From contig NZ_JAPDMS010000003.1 of assembly GCF_026319365.1 (NCBI RefSeq), forward strand, positions 186,001 to 250,000: a stretch of 64,000 nucleotides of DNA. The letters run 5' to 3'. This document shows, one piece after another, positions 27,236 through 37,079 of this stretch (position 1 is its first letter; each line of letters starts with the position of its first letter). The notes under the pieces are model-generated. The model saw only the letters and a list, made by a program, of their open reading frames with translations. It ran no database searches and was not told where the DNA came from. Source of the DNA: Methylophaga sp. OBS1. GTDB lineage: Bacteria > Pseudomonadota > Gammaproteobacteria > Nitrosococcales > Methylophagaceae. A program made the position numbers and the translations under genes.

Positions 27236-29568
27236 TGGGCTCCAGCCTGACGGACCTGAACCTGGCTGAACAGACTGCCCAATTGAGCACTGACCGGAGT
27301 CGCCGCAGCCAGATAGATGCAACCGTCAGCAATATTGTTGTCGATTTCCACCGGCACAGTCACCTGACGATCGTCCTGACTGATCACCACCTCATGCTGA
27401 GGATCAAGACCACGATGCTCGGCTTCTTTCGCATTGATGCGGGCAAAATCGTTGGCGTGACTTTCCGGTGTGCGCTGCAGCGCTTGACTGTGACGCACCA
27501 GACTGTCCGTGTTATACATCGGAATTTCTGATATCAGCATCAAGTCTGATGTCAGTTCCAGCGAATCGGGTATGAAATGCCCCTGCCTCTTTGCGTTTAA
27601 CTCATGCATGGGACTGTCGATTTCGTCCACCACATCCTGTGAGGAGATATAGTCGAAGCCTTTGAGCTTACTGACATTGCCCAGCACGCGCAGGATCTTC
27701 CAGCCGGGGCGACTGTCGCCGCGAGGGGCGACGGCACCGGCAAACTGCTGAGGACGCTCGTCGATACCGATGAAAGTCCCGGATGTCTCGGCAAAGCATG
27801 CCATCGGCAGGATCACATTGGCATATTGTCTCAGCCAGTCACTGTCAAAGCTGTTGATAACAACAACAAAGCTGGCCCGGCGCAGCGCATCACGAACAAT
27901 CGTGGGCTGAGCAGTATCCAGCATGGGATCGAAGCCCATCATCACATAACCGCGTAGTGCACGCTCCCAGCTCTGTCTGGCATTGAGGCCTATGTCACCC
28001 GGGATGGTACCGGCTCGCTGATGCGCGTGACTGTTAGCCGAAGTCAGCATCACCAGCTGGCTATCGCTAAGTTCGGCTACCAACCTCGCCAAGGCGCGCA
28101 ATTTACTGGCCTGAGGCTGGTGATTGATCAGATCCCCCACAAACAGCGTTGGTTTCATCGCATTCGATAACTGCAGCGCAACATTCTGTTCGAACGGGGA
28201 TGGTGAACGATCAGGGAGTAAATCCTGCCAGGCCTGGACCTCATGTTTCGCGGCGGCCAGCAGGGCTTTGGCAATGCCCGCGAAGGTCTGCAGCATTTGC
28301 TCACTGTTCACCGCCAGCTGTCGGTCCACCGGCATCAGCAAATCGCGGTTGAAGAGACTGATACTGCTGACCGTCGCCCCTGCCAGTGCCGCCTGCCGTA
28401 TGCGGTGTGCAATGATAGGCTGCTCGGCACGGATATTGGTGCCCAGCAACACAATCGCATCGCTGTCATCGATATCCGCCAGTTGCCAGTCTGCGAGGCT
28501 GTCATCGACATCGCTGTCTGCAAAATCCTGCTGGCGCAGACGATGATCAATATTGTCGCAGCCAAGGCCACGCAACCACTTCTGGAACAGGTAGGCTTCT
28601 TCCAGGGTAGCCGTGGGAGAAATCAGGCCGGCAACTTCTTCGGCACCAAATTTGTTGATGACGCCCTTGAGACCATCCACCGCCTTTTCCAGTGCCGTTT
28701 GCCAGTCAACTACCTGCCATTCATCATCGACCTTGATCATCGGATCTCTGAGCCGGGCTTCGCTGCTCAATCCCAGGTAACTGAAGCGATCCCGATCAGA
28801 CAGCCAGGATTCGTTGACCGCTTCGTTTTCACGCGGAACCACCCGCATCACATCATTCTTGCGGATATGCAGTTCTATATTGGAACCCACGGCATCATGC
28901 GGTGCAATGGATGGGCGCGCCTGCATTTCCCAGGCACGAGCCTTATAACGGAAGGGTTTCGACGTCAGCGCACCAACCGGGCATAAATCAATGATATTGC
29001 CTGACAGCTCCGACACCAGGCTGTGTTCGACATAGGTACCGATTTCCATATGTTCACCACGGCCGGTGGCGCCCAGTTCTTTGACACCCGCTATTTCCTG
29101 GCCGAAACGCACACAACGGGTGCAGTGAATACAGCGGGTCATATCGGTCCGGATCAATGGGCCGATGTCTTTGTCCTTAACCGCGCGTTTGCCCTCGGTG
29201 AAGCGACCCAGTCCCTCGCCGTAGCCCATCGACAGGTCCTGCAACTCGCACTCGCCGCCCTGATCGCAGATAGGGCAATCGAGTGGATGATTAATCAGCA
29301 GGAACTCCATCACGCTGCGCTGGGCATCAACCGCGATTTTGGAATCAGTGAACACTTTCATGCCATCCGACACTGGGGTAGAACAGGCCGGCAACGGTTT
29401 ACGCGCTTTGTCCACTTCGACCAGACACATGCGGCAGTTGGCAGCTATCGACAGTTTCTTGTGGTAACAGAAACGCGGAATATCGATCCCGGCCTCATCC
29501 GCGGCCTGAATAATCATTTTGGTGGGGTCCACTTTAAGTGGAATGCCGTCAATTTCGATATTAACCAT
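27232..29568 (-). CDS. nuoG: NADH-quinone oxidoreductase subunit G
   Basis: The largest peripheral-arm subunit, 778 residues. The N-terminus carries a 2Fe-2S ferredoxin domain ([19 protein letters not shown]), the His/Cys-ligated cluster in [17 protein letters not shown] and tetranuclear motifs [10 protein letters not shown] and DLCPVGALT. The remainder is a molybdopterin-oxidoreductase-like domain without catalytic function in complex I. The ATG at 29568 gives the standard start MVNIEIDG; upstream in-frame ATGs fall in nuoF's 3' end and spacer. Length is close to other non-enteric NuoG proteins. Confidence 0.97.
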   Translation of the reverse strand: MVNIEIDGIPLKVDPTKMIIQAADEAGIDIPRFCYHKKLSIAANCRMCLVEVDKARKPLPACSTPVSDGMKVFTDSKIAVDAQRSVMEFLLINHPLDCPICDQGGECELQDLSMGYGEGLGRFTEGKRAVKDKDIGPLIRTDMTRCIHCTRCVRFGQEIAGVKELGATGRGEHMEIGTYVEHSLVSELSGNIIDLCPVGALTSKPFRYKARAWEMQARPSIAPHDAVGSNIELHIRKNDVMRVVPRENEAVNESWLSDRDRFSYLGLSSEARLRDPMIKVDDEWQVVDWQTALEKAVDGLKGVINKFGAEEVAGLISPTATLEEAYLFQKWLRGLGCDNIDHRLRQQDFADSDVDDSLADWQLADIDDSDAIVLLGTNIRAEQPIIAHRIRQAALAGATVSSISLFNRDLLMPVDRQLAVNSEQMLQTFAGIAKALLAAAKHEVQAWQDLLPDRSPSPFEQNVALQLSNAMKPTLFVGDLINHQPQASKLRALARLVAELSDSQLVMLTSANSHAHQRAGTIPGDIGLNARQSWERALRGYVMMGFDPMLDTAQPTIVRDALRRASFVVVINSFDSDWLRQYANVILPMACFAETSGTFIGIDERPQQFAGAVAPRGDSRPGWKILRVLGNVSKLKGFDYISSQDVVDEIDSPMHELNAKRQGHFIPDSLELTSDLMLISEIPMYNTDSLVRHSQALQRTPESHANDFARINAKEAEHRGLDPQHEVVISQDDRQVTVPVEIDNNIADGCIYLAAATPVSAQLGSLFSQVQVRQAGAQ

Positions 29569-29572
29569 AAAT

Positions 29573-30850
29573 CTAAGCCGTGTTATCCATGCAGCGTCCA
29601 TGATCGATGTGATACTGGAATTCATCACGGAAGTGTTTGATAAAGCTTATTACCGGCGCTGCTGCGGCATCGCCCAGCGCGCAGATGGTGTTGCCGTTAA
29701 TGTTTTCGGCCATATCCACCAGTTTGTCCAGATCTTCCTGCCGGCCCTGTCCTTCCTCAATGCGCTTGATAACGCGATAAAGCCAGCCGGTTCCCTCCCG
29801 GCAGGGTGTGCACTGACCGCAGGATTCTTCATAATAGAAATAGGCAATACGCTGCAGTGCTTTGACCATGCAGGTGGTCTCGTCCATGACGATAACGGAA
29901 CCTGCGCCCAGCATCGACCCGCCCTTGCCGATGCCGTCATAGCTCATATCCAGTTCCATCATGCGTTCGCCCGGCACCACCGGCGTGGAACTGCCACCGG
30001 GAATCACGGCCTTGATTTTATTGCCGTTACGCATACCGCCGGCCAGTTCCAGCAAATCGGCAAAGGGCGTACCCAGTGGCACTTCGTAGTTGCCGGGTTT
30101 ATTCACATGTCCGGTCATGCAGAAAATCTTGCTACCGCCGTTATTGGGCGTACCCAGTTCATGGAACCAGTCGGCACCGTATTGCAGAATCACCGGTATC
30201 GACGCCAGACTTTCGGTGTTGTTAATGGTGGTCGGTCTGCCATAAAGCCCATAGCCTGCCGGGAACGGGGGCTTGTAGCGTGGCTGGCCCTTTTTGCCTT
30301 CCAGCGACTCCAGCAAAGCGGTTTCTTCACCACAGATATAAGCCCCGGCACCGATATGGGTGTGCAACTCAAAATGAAAACCGCTGCCCAGAATATCCCG
30401 GCCCAGATAGCCGGCTTCGCGGGCCTCTTCCAGTGCTGCTTCAAAGCGCTCAATGGGCTCAAAGAACTCGCCGCGGATATAGTTATAGCCGGTCTGCGCA
30501 CCGATGGCGTAACCGGAAATAATCATGCCTTCAATCAGCTGATGCGGGTTGTAACGAAGAATATCGCGATCCTTGCAGGTACCCGGTTCACCCTCGTCAG
30601 AGTTACAGACAATGTACTTATCGCCGGGCAGTCTCCGTGGCATAAAGCTCCATTTGAGCCCGGTCGGGAAGCCCGCACCGCCGCGTCCGCGCAGGGCCGA
30701 ATTTTTAACCTGTTCGATAATCTCTTCCGGCCGCATCTGGTTGTTGAGCACACTTTCCAGCACCTGGTAACCCCCGACGGAGCGGTAGGCCTCCATTGTC
30801 CAGGAAGGCGTCAGATGCGAGGTGCGGAAACAAACTTGATCCAGTTTCAT
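29573..30850 (-). CDS. nuoF: NADH-quinone oxidoreductase subunit F
   Basis: The 425-residue NADH-oxidising subunit. It binds FMN and NADH through [14 protein letters not shown] and [16 protein letters not shown], and holds cluster N3 in [15 protein letters not shown] with a distal cysteine in TICALGDAA. The ATG overlaps the nuoE stop as ATGA. A long open frame on the opposite strand (29519-30907) is a coding-bias shadow. Confidence 0.98.
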   Translation of the reverse strand: MKLDQVCFRTSHLTPSWTMEAYRSVGGYQVLESVLNNQMRPEEIIEQVKNSALRGRGGAGFPTGLKWSFMPRRLPGDKYIVCNSDEGEPGTCKDRDILRYNPHQLIEGMIISGYAIGAQTGYNYIRGEFFEPIERFEAALEEAREAGYLGRDILGSGFHFELHTHIGAGAYICGEETALLESLEGKKGQPRYKPPFPAGYGLYGRPTTINNTESLASIPVILQYGADWFHELGTPNNGGSKIFCMTGHVNKPGNYEVPLGTPFADLLELAGGMRNGNKIKAVIPGGSSTPVVPGERMMELDMSYDGIGKGGSMLGAGSVIVMDETTCMVKALQRIAYFYYEESCGQCTPCREGTGWLYRVIKRIEEGQGRQEDLDKLVDMAENINGNTICALGDAAAAPVISFIKHFRDEFQYHIDHGRCMDNTA

Positions 30851-31359
30851 CAGCTAAGCCCGTCCAGAATGTCGTCAATTTTTTCCGGCGTCAGGTATTC
30901 GTGGTAATCGCGATCCAGCAACATCATCGGTGCCCCCACACAGGCCCCGAGACATTCCACCTCTTTCAGAGTAAACAGGCCATCTTCGGTGGTTTCACCG
31001 GGTTTAATATTGAGCTTGTTCTGCAGGTGGTCCATGATTTTTTCCGAGCCACACAGCATGCAGGAAATATTGGTACAGACACTGATTTTGTGTTTGCCGA
31101 CCGGTTCCAGTTCAAACATGGTGTAGAAGGTCGCCACTTCATAGACGCTGATAGCCGGCATATCGAGATAATCGGCCAGTGCGTCCATAATGCCACGACT
31201 GAGCCAGCCGCCATTGGCATCCTGCAGAATATGCAGACAGGGAATCACTGCCGACTGCGCCTGCCCTTCCGGATACTTGGCAATCCACTTATCCATCTGC
31301 TCACGCAAATCGTCGCTGAATAATGCTTCTTTGGAGCCGGTCAGTAACATCTGTGTCAT
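30850..31359 (-). CDS. nuoE: NADH-quinone oxidoreductase subunit E
   Basis: A 169-residue thioredoxin-like subunit with the 2Fe-2S cluster N1a. The cysteine ligands lie in [12 protein letters not shown] and [12 protein letters not shown]. It packs against NuoF in the NADH dehydrogenase module. Its ATG overlaps the nuoD stop and its own stop overlaps the nuoF start, so D, E and F are translationally linked. Confidence 0.97.
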   Translation of the reverse strand: MTQMLLTGSKEALFSDDLREQMDKWIAKYPEGQAQSAVIPCLHILQDANGGWLSRGIMDALADYLDMPAISVYEVATFYTMFELEPVGKHKISVCTNISCMLCGSEKIMDHLQNKLNIKPGETTEDGLFTLKEVECLGACVGAPMMLLDRDYHEYLTPEKIDDILDGLS

Positions 31360-32609
31360 CGATCAATCTCACCAAATACGATGTCCATGGTGCCGATGAT
31401 GGCGACCACATCGGCCAGCATATGGCCTTTGGCCATTTCATCCATCGCCGCCAGATGCGGAAAACCGGGGGCGCGGATTTTGACCCGGTAGGGTTTATTA
31501 GCGCCGTCTGAGACCAGATAAATGCCGAACTCCCCTTTCGGATGTTCGACCGTCGCATACACTTCACCTTCCGGGACGCAGTAACCTTCAGTAAAGAGTT
31601 TAAAGTGATGAATCATCGCTTCCATATCGTTTTTCATCACATCGCGTTTGGGCGGCACCACCTTACTGTTAGACGCCTGCACCGGACCCGGGTTAGCACG
31701 CAACCAGTCGATGCACTGTTTGATAATGCGGTTGGACTGGCGCATTTCCTCGATCCGGACCAGGTAGCGGTCGTAGCAGTCACCCTCACTGCCGATTGGA
31801 ATGTCAAAATCCAGCTGGTCATACACCGAATAGGGCTGTTTGCGACGCAGGTCCCACTCAATACCACTGCCGCGCAGCATAGGACCGCTGAAACCCAGCT
31901 GTAAAGCCCGCTCCGGGCTCACCACACCGATACCGACAGTGCGTTGTTTCCAGATCCGGTTATCGGTCAGCAGGGTTTCATATTCGTCGACACATGTTGG
32001 AAAGCGCTGGGTGAAGTCCTCGATAAAGTCGAGCAGGCTGCCTTCGCGGTTACGGTTTTTGTGCTTCACTTCTTTTTCGCTGTGCCATTTGGAAGCCTGG
32101 TACTGTGGCATGCGATCTGGCAGATCCCGGTAAACACCGCCCGGACGATAATAGGTCGCGTGCATACGGGCGCCGGAAACCGCTTCATAGACATCCATCA
32201 AATCTTCCCGCTCACGGAAGCAATACAGGAAGACGGTCATCGCACCAATATCAAGACCGTGCGCGCCCAGCCACATCAGGTGATTCAGGATGCGGGTGAT
32301 CTCATCGAACATGACACGGATGTATTGAGCCCGCAGCGGAATTTCCAGCCCCAGCAGCTTTTCAATCGCCATGACATAAGCATGTTCATTACACATCATC
32401 GAGACGTAGTCTAGACGGTCCATGTAACCAATGCTCTGGTTAAACGGTTTGGATTCGGCCAGTTTCTCGGTGCCGCGATGCAGCAAACCGATATGCGGAT
32501 CAGCGCGCTCAATGACCTCGCCGTCCATTTCCAGAATCAGCCGCAGCACGCCATGGGCGGCCGGATGCTGGGGGCCGAAATTCAGGGTGTAGTTTTTAAT
32601 TTCCGCCAT
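31356..32609 (-). CDS. nuoD: NADH-quinone oxidoreductase subunit D
   Basis: The 417-residue 49-kDa-type subunit that helps form the quinone site. Typical text includes [15 protein letters not shown] near the N-terminus, [12 protein letters not shown], and the C-terminal VFGEIDR. It is separate from nuoC, unlike the fused nuoCD of E. coli. The ATG at 32609 gives the normal start [13 protein letters not shown]; the open frame upstream to 32741 overlaps nuoC and is not used. Confidence 0.98.
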   Translation of the reverse strand: MAEIKNYTLNFGPQHPAAHGVLRLILEMDGEVIERADPHIGLLHRGTEKLAESKPFNQSIGYMDRLDYVSMMCNEHAYVMAIEKLLGLEIPLRAQYIRVMFDEITRILNHLMWLGAHGLDIGAMTVFLYCFREREDLMDVYEAVSGARMHATYYRPGGVYRDLPDRMPQYQASKWHSEKEVKHKNRNREGSLLDFIEDFTQRFPTCVDEYETLLTDNRIWKQRTVGIGVVSPERALQLGFSGPMLRGSGIEWDLRRKQPYSVYDQLDFDIPIGSEGDCYDRYLVRIEEMRQSNRIIKQCIDWLRANPGPVQASNSKVVPPKRDVMKNDMEAMIHHFKLFTEGYCVPEGEVYATVEHPKGEFGIYLVSDGANKPYRVKIRAPGFPHLAAMDEMAKGHMLADVVAIIGTMDIVFGEIDR

Positions 32610-32610
32610 C

Positions 32611-33267
32611 TCAGTCTTGCTCCTGCCAATAGCGGTTGTCGTCACGGATGACTTTGGGGACCAGCGTACGCGGCTCGATGCTGACCGGTTCGTAGACCAC
32701 GCGTTTTTTCTCCGGGTCATAGCGCATTTCCACATTGCCAATCAGCGGGAAATCCTTGCGGAAAGGGTGACCGACAAAACCATAATCGGTCAGGATACGG
32801 CGCAGATCCTTGTGGCCGTCAAACAGGATGCCGAACATGTCGAAGGCTTCCCGTTCATACCATTCAGCGCTGTTCCAGACATGGGTGACCGTTTCAATAA
32901 CCGGCATATCGGCGTCAAGCCTGGCTTTGAGACGGAGGCGCTGATTGTGACGAATAGACAGCAGATGATAAACCACAGCGAAACGATAACCACCGTCGAC
33001 CGGCTCACTGTGTCCAAGACCATCGACTGCCCGGCTGAAGCCGAACTCTGTGGACTGCTTGGTTTCCCAGCTACTGCCCCCGTAGTCCGAATAATCCACC
33101 CCGCACAGATCCATCAGTTGTTCAAAGCCATATTCATCGTGCAGACGACGACAGAGGTGGGTGATATGTTCAGCGACGACAATCAGGGTGAGTTCTCCCC
33201 GGTCCAGTTCCGCGTCCAGTAGTGCGTCCGCAAAATCCTGTTCCAGTCTGGCTTTCAACTCTTGCAT
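32611..33267 (-). CDS. nuoC: NADH-quinone oxidoreductase subunit C
   Basis: The 30-kDa-type subunit, 218 residues. The signature [20 protein letters not shown] and the [10 protein letters not shown] segment identify the family. Two adjacent ATGs (33270 and 33267) follow the sequence AGGAGCGGG; the second gives the better spacing and is chosen. The open frame continues upstream into nuoB but is not coding. nuoD follows by 1 bp. Confidence 0.96.
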   Translation of the reverse strand: MQELKARLEQDFADALLDAELDRGELTLIVVAEHITHLCRRLHDEYGFEQLMDLCGVDYSDYGGSSWETKQSTEFGFSRAVDGLGHSEPVDGGYRFAVVYHLLSIRHNQRLRLKARLDADMPVIETVTHVWNSAEWYEREAFDMFGILFDGHKDLRRILTDYGFVGHPFRKDFPLIGNVEMRYDPEKKRVVYEPVSIEPRTLVPKVIRDDNRYWQEQD

Positions 33268-33281
33268 CATCCCGCTCCTGC

Positions 33282-33770
33282 TCAACCTGCTGCCGGTTTG
33301 GCAATAGTATTGGTTCTTTGGATTTTTTTCTGCAGTTGCAGGATGCCGTATAGCAGGGATTCGGCGGTGGGGGGACAACCCGGCACATAAATATCGACCG
33401 GTACGATCCGATCACAGCCGCGTACCACGGAATAAGAGTAGTGGTAGTAACCCCCGCCGTTGGCGCAGGAGCCCATCGAAATGACCCAGCGTGGTTCTGA
33501 CATCTGATCGTAGACCTTGCGTAGCGCCGGGGCCATTTTGTTAACCAGCGTACCGGCGACAATCATCACATCTGACTGACGCGGACTGGGGCGAAACACG
33601 ATACCGAAACGATCCAGATCATAACGGGCGGCGCCGGCATGCATCATTTCCACCGCGCAGCAGGCCAGTCCAAAAGTCATCGGCCACAATGAGCCGGTAC
33701 GGGCCCAGTTGATGAGCTTATCGGCAGAGGTGGTCACCACCCCTTTTTCCAGTACACCTTCTATTCCCAC
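33282..33770 (-). CDS. nuoB: NADH-quinone oxidoreductase subunit B
   Basis: The 162-residue subunit carrying cluster N2, the last Fe-S centre before quinone. The adjacent-cysteine motif [13 protein letters not shown] is present with [10 protein letters not shown] and VPGCPPTAE supplying the other ligands. The start codon is GTG (33768-33770), lying inside the 3' end of nuoA (10-bp overlap), which suggests coupling. Length is standard. Confidence 0.98.
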   Translation of the reverse strand: MGIEGVLEKGVVTTSADKLINWARTGSLWPMTFGLACCAVEMMHAGAARYDLDRFGIVFRPSPRQSDVMIVAGTLVNKMAPALRKVYDQMSEPRWVISMGSCANGGGYYHYSYSVVRGCDRIVPVDIYVPGCPPTAESLLYGILQLQKKIQRTNTIAKPAAG

Positions 33771-34117
33771 TCAAGTGCCCCCTTCTTCCACTCGTAAATA
33801 AACCCGACGACCAGGATGGCGAGAAACAGAAACATCGACAGCAGACCGAATACGCCAATTTCATCAAGCACAATGGCCCAGGGAAACAGGAAAGCGATCT
33901 CCAGATCAAAAATAATGAACAGGATGGCGACCAGGTAATAACGCACATCAAATTTGCCATGGGTATCTTCGAAGGGCTCGAAACCGCATTCATAGGCAGA
34001 GCGTTTTTCATCATCAGGCTTGCGCGGACCCAGAATAAAACCAGCCAGCAACGGCATCACGCCGAAGCCGATGCCGATGATGACAAACAACAATATCGGG
34101 AGATAATTCTCCAGCAT
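33761..34117 (-). CDS. nuoA: NADH-quinone oxidoreductase subunit A
   Basis: The first gene of the nuo operon, a 118-residue protein with three membrane helices. Family text includes [20 protein letters not shown], the cysteine-bearing loop near the quinone site, and [18 protein letters not shown]. An AAGGAAGG ribosome binding site lies 4 bp before the ATG at 34117, so this start is preferred to an in-frame ATG 33 bp upstream. The operon promoter should lie within 34118-34388, shared with the divergent kinase gene. Confidence 0.97.
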   Translation of the reverse strand: MLENYLPILLFVIIGIGFGVMPLLAGFILGPRKPDDEKRSAYECGFEPFEDTHGKFDVRYYLVAILFIIFDLEIAFLFPWAIVLDEIGVFGLLSMFLFLAILVVGFIYEWKKGALEWE

Positions 34118-34388
34118 ACTGCCTTCCTTACGGTCAATTCGTCTGAGCATGATTGAACCTATCCATCATGCACCTGAACATACCCTGCGATGGGCAAATA
34201 TCGAATCCGATACTACACACTCTCGGGGCTGATGAGAAGCCGGGTCACGGCATAAATATCGGCTTTTTGTTTACTTATTCAAACTGGACAGCCAAAATCC
34301 TGTTGTGATGCAATTATGGCTTTTGGCCGACAGATGATTTTTTCTCTACATACCAGTGACATTTCAGGCTGCGTCGTGTTCATGCTGA
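34118..34388. promoter_or_regulatory. Divergent intergenic region: nuo operon and hybrid kinase
   Basis: A 271-bp gap between divergent genes, expected to hold both promoters. It is AT-richer than its surroundings. I could not pick -35/-10 pairs with confidence on either strand, and no operator-like palindrome stands out. Confidence 0.5.
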
Positions 34389-37079
34389 TTGGCAAATTCT
34401 ATCAATACTCGGGGCGCCACCTATCCAGTGAATAAACACCGGCTGTTTTCCAAACCCGTTGCTGTCGCCGCTTTACTGATTCTGGTGGCTATCGGCTGCG
34501 CCAGTATCGCCGCAGCTTACCTGTTTTCACTGATTCAGGCTGACGTCAAAAGTCGGCTCACTGACACGCTGGAAGCCTCAATCAACCGCGCTAAAAATGA
34601 CATCCATACCCACCAGCGCAATGCACAATACTGGTCAGAAAATCTGACCTTACGCCAGATTACCCAGATTCTTGAGGCCGGTGGCGCAGAGGCTATTGAT
34701 GACGATCTATATCGACAACTCGACATCACCTTGACCGCGATCATCGAATCCGAACATTACCGTGACTACAAACTGTTTAATCTCAATGGTGAACTGTTAC
34801 TTTCCGGACGCAATGGCGTTGAAAAGACAGCAAAGCCCTTCAACCTGCCGACGTCAGTATTAGCTAAAGCACTCTCTGGCGAGGTTGTCTTTAGTCGTCC
34901 TTTCAAAAGCCAGCAACGCTGGCAGGAGCCCGACGGCCATATCCGTGAAGATCTGGCCACCATGTTGTTTGTGGCCCCCGTGCTTGACTGGTATGGAGAA
35001 ACGGTCGGCTTTTTCGGCTTTGAGATGAATCCTGATCAACTTTTCCTGCCGGCTTTTCATCAGAACCAGGTAGGCAAGACCGGTCAGACCTACGCCATTA
35101 ACCGTGAGGGCTTACTACTGACTGAGAGCAAATTCAGCGATCAGCTTATTGCGGCAGGACTGCTCAGCGTGTCTTCTCCGCATGCTGAACTCAACCTCAC
35201 CGCTCGCCGACCCGATAATAACCTGCTTAAAACCGACAATGTGATAACTGCTCGCCAGTACAGCGAACTGCCACTGACGAGAATGGCACAGTCCCTGACC
35301 CGGCAGGCATCCGGTATCGACATAGAGGGCTATCATGATTACCGCGGCGTTGAGGTCATTGGCGCCTGGCGCTGGGACGATCAGTTGGATATGGGTATCG
35401 CCACAGAAACCGAGGTAGCTGAAGTCTACAAACTTTACCGCTCGCTACTGTTCAGTGTGATTTTCAGTATTGTGGTCGTCATTGCCATGACCGCGATTGG
35501 TACCCTGTTGTACCGGCGTTCCACACTGCAGAGAATGGCGACGCTGCAGCAGCGTGACGCTATTATTAATCAGACTGATGATGGTTTTGTCACCATTGAT
35601 GATGAGGACAAAATCAGCATGGTCAACCCGGCTGTCTGCGCTCTTTTCGGTTATCGCGAAGAGGAGTTGCTGGGCGAGCCAATAGCCATGCTAATGCCGC
35701 TGGACGAACATAGTCAGCACGAATATTATCTCGCCAATTTATCAGAGAAAGCACCCAAAATTATCCACCGCACCCGGGCTTTGCGGGGGCGCCGTAAAGA
35801 CGGCAGCCTGTTCCAGATTGAACTGAATATCTCACCCATGCAGTTCGGTCATCGCCAGTTTTATATCGGCGTGATCCGAGATATTTCGGAACGTCATCAA
35901 TATCAGCAGGAGCTGATCAATGCGATGCGACAGGCAGAACAGGCTAACCGGGCCAAAAGTGAGTTCCTCGCCAAGATGAGTCATGAATTACGCACCCCGC
36001 TTAATGCGATTATTGGCTTTTCTCAGTTACTGAAGCTGGAGTCGCTTGAAGAGGAACAGCGGGAATCGGTCAATATGATTGAAAGCTCAGGCAGTCACTT
36101 ACTGAGCCTGATTAACGATGTGCTGGATTTATCACGCATTGAAAGCGGCCACATGACAATTTCAGTAGAGGATGTCGCACTCAAACCGCTAATCGATCAC
36201 TTGTTACCTCTGGTCGAAGTCCAATTGGCCCCCTTATCGCTGACCCTCGAATCCGATTACCCGGATGACATTGAGTCGCTGTTCATCCGCGCCGACTACG
36301 TCAAGCTCAAACAGGTACTTCTCAACTTACTGTCCAATGCCGCTAAGTATAACCGGCCGCATGGTCACATCTGGCTCAAAGTCAGTGTACTCGGGGACAA
36401 GATCCGCATCACGGTTGAAGACAACGGTTATGGGATTGATGACAAAATGCAATCACGCCTGTTCGAACCGTTTAATCGCCTGGATAAAGAACGATCCAAT
36501 ATACCCGGTACCGGTATCGGTCTCGCTATCAGTCACGAGCTGGTCAAGCTGATGCAGGGCCGTTTCGGCTTTGAAAGTACGCTGGATGTCGGCTCCAGCT
36601 TCTGGGTTGAACTAACAAAAGCCTCGGTCAGGCACGAGAGCAGGCAAATGAATATGCAGTCCGCCTCGAATGAACAGCGTCAGGCGGACGCAGCAGGCGT
36701 GTGTCATATTCTCTGTATCGAAGATAATCCCACCAACCTGGATTTGCTCAGGCAATATTTCAGTCGGCGCCCTGATGTCAGACTGACAACCGCTGTGGAT
36801 GCCGAGTCAGGTCTTGAACTCGCCTTCGATATGGAACCGGATATCATCCTGATGGATATCAATCTACCGGGTAAGGACGGCTACGAAGCGCTCAGGCAGC
36901 TCAAACAATCGGCTGTCACCCGCTATATCAAAGTCATTGCCCTGTCTGCCAACGCGATGGCAGAGGATATCGACAAAGGGCTGTCAGCCGGCTTTGATCA
37001 CTACCTCACCAAACCGATTCATTTCGACGAGTTGGAGCAGACCATCGAGCGTATGCTGGATACGCCTCAGCCAAGCTGA
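34389..37079 (+). CDS. Membrane hybrid sensor histidine kinase (PAS-HisKA-HATPase-REC)
   Basis: An 896-residue sensor kinase. It has TM helix 1 (about 21-48), a large periplasmic sensor region (50-350) that looks Cache-like, TM helix 2 (352-375), a PAS domain (about 385-500), the dimerisation domain with phospho-accepting His532 in KMSHELRTPLNA, an ATPase domain (N-box around Asn650, DNGYGI and GTGIGLAISHELV) and a receiver domain with Asp823 in LMDINLPGKDGY and Lys875. No Hpt domain is attached and no separate response regulator is adjacent. The start is uncertain: TTG at 34389 is the longest frame, GTG at 34428 is an alternative, neither with a good ribosome binding site. Its 3' end overlaps the convergent GGDEF/EAL gene. 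Confidence 0.88.
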   Translation: MANSINTRGATYPVNKHRLFSKPVAVAALLILVAIGCASIAAAYLFSLIQADVKSRLTDTLEASINRAKNDIHTHQRNAQYWSENLTLRQITQILEAGGAEAIDDDLYRQLDITLTAIIESEHYRDYKLFNLNGELLLSGRNGVEKTAKPFNLPTSVLAKALSGEVVFSRPFKSQQRWQEPDGHIREDLATMLFVAPVLDWYGETVGFFGFEMNPDQLFLPAFHQNQVGKTGQTYAINREGLLLTESKFSDQLIAAGLLSVSSPHAELNLTARRPDNNLLKTDNVITARQYSELPLTRMAQSLTRQASGIDIEGYHDYRGVEVIGAWRWDDQLDMGIATETEVAEVYKLYRSLLFSVIFSIVVVIAMTAIGTLLYRRSTLQRMATLQQRDAIINQTDDGFVTIDDEDKISMVNPAVCALFGYREEELLGEPIAMLMPLDEHSQHEYYLANLSEKAPKIIHRTRALRGRRKDGSLFQIELNISPMQFGHRQFYIGVIRDISERHQYQQELINAMRQAEQANRAKSEFLAKMSHELRTPLNAIIGFSQLLKLESLEEEQRESVNMIESSGSHLLSLINDVLDLSRIESGHMTISVEDVALKPLIDHLLPLVEVQLAPLSLTLESDYPDDIESLFIRADYVKLKQVLLNLLSNAAKYNRPHGHIWLKVSVLGDKIRITVEDNGYGIDDKMQSRLFEPFNRLDKERSNIPGTGIGLAISHELVKLMQGRFGFESTLDVGSSFWVELTKASVRHESRQMNMQSASNEQRQADAAGVCHILCIEDNPTNLDLLRQYFSRRPDVRLTTAVDAESGLELAFDMEPDIILMDINLPGKDGYEALRQLKQSAVTRYIKVIALSANAMAEDIDKGLSAGFDHYLTKPIHFDELEQTIERMLDTPQPS

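Noticed and set aside
29519..30907. 462-codon open frame on the plus strand opposite nuoF
   Set aside because: nuoF is a clear, intact complex I gene on the other strand; the antisense frame has no family resemblance, no ribosome binding site and arises from codon bias.
19556..34117. Duplicate or alternative complex I (for example Mrp or hydrogenase related)
   Set aside because: All 14 nuo genes are in standard order with intact motifs, so it is an ordinary complex I operon.
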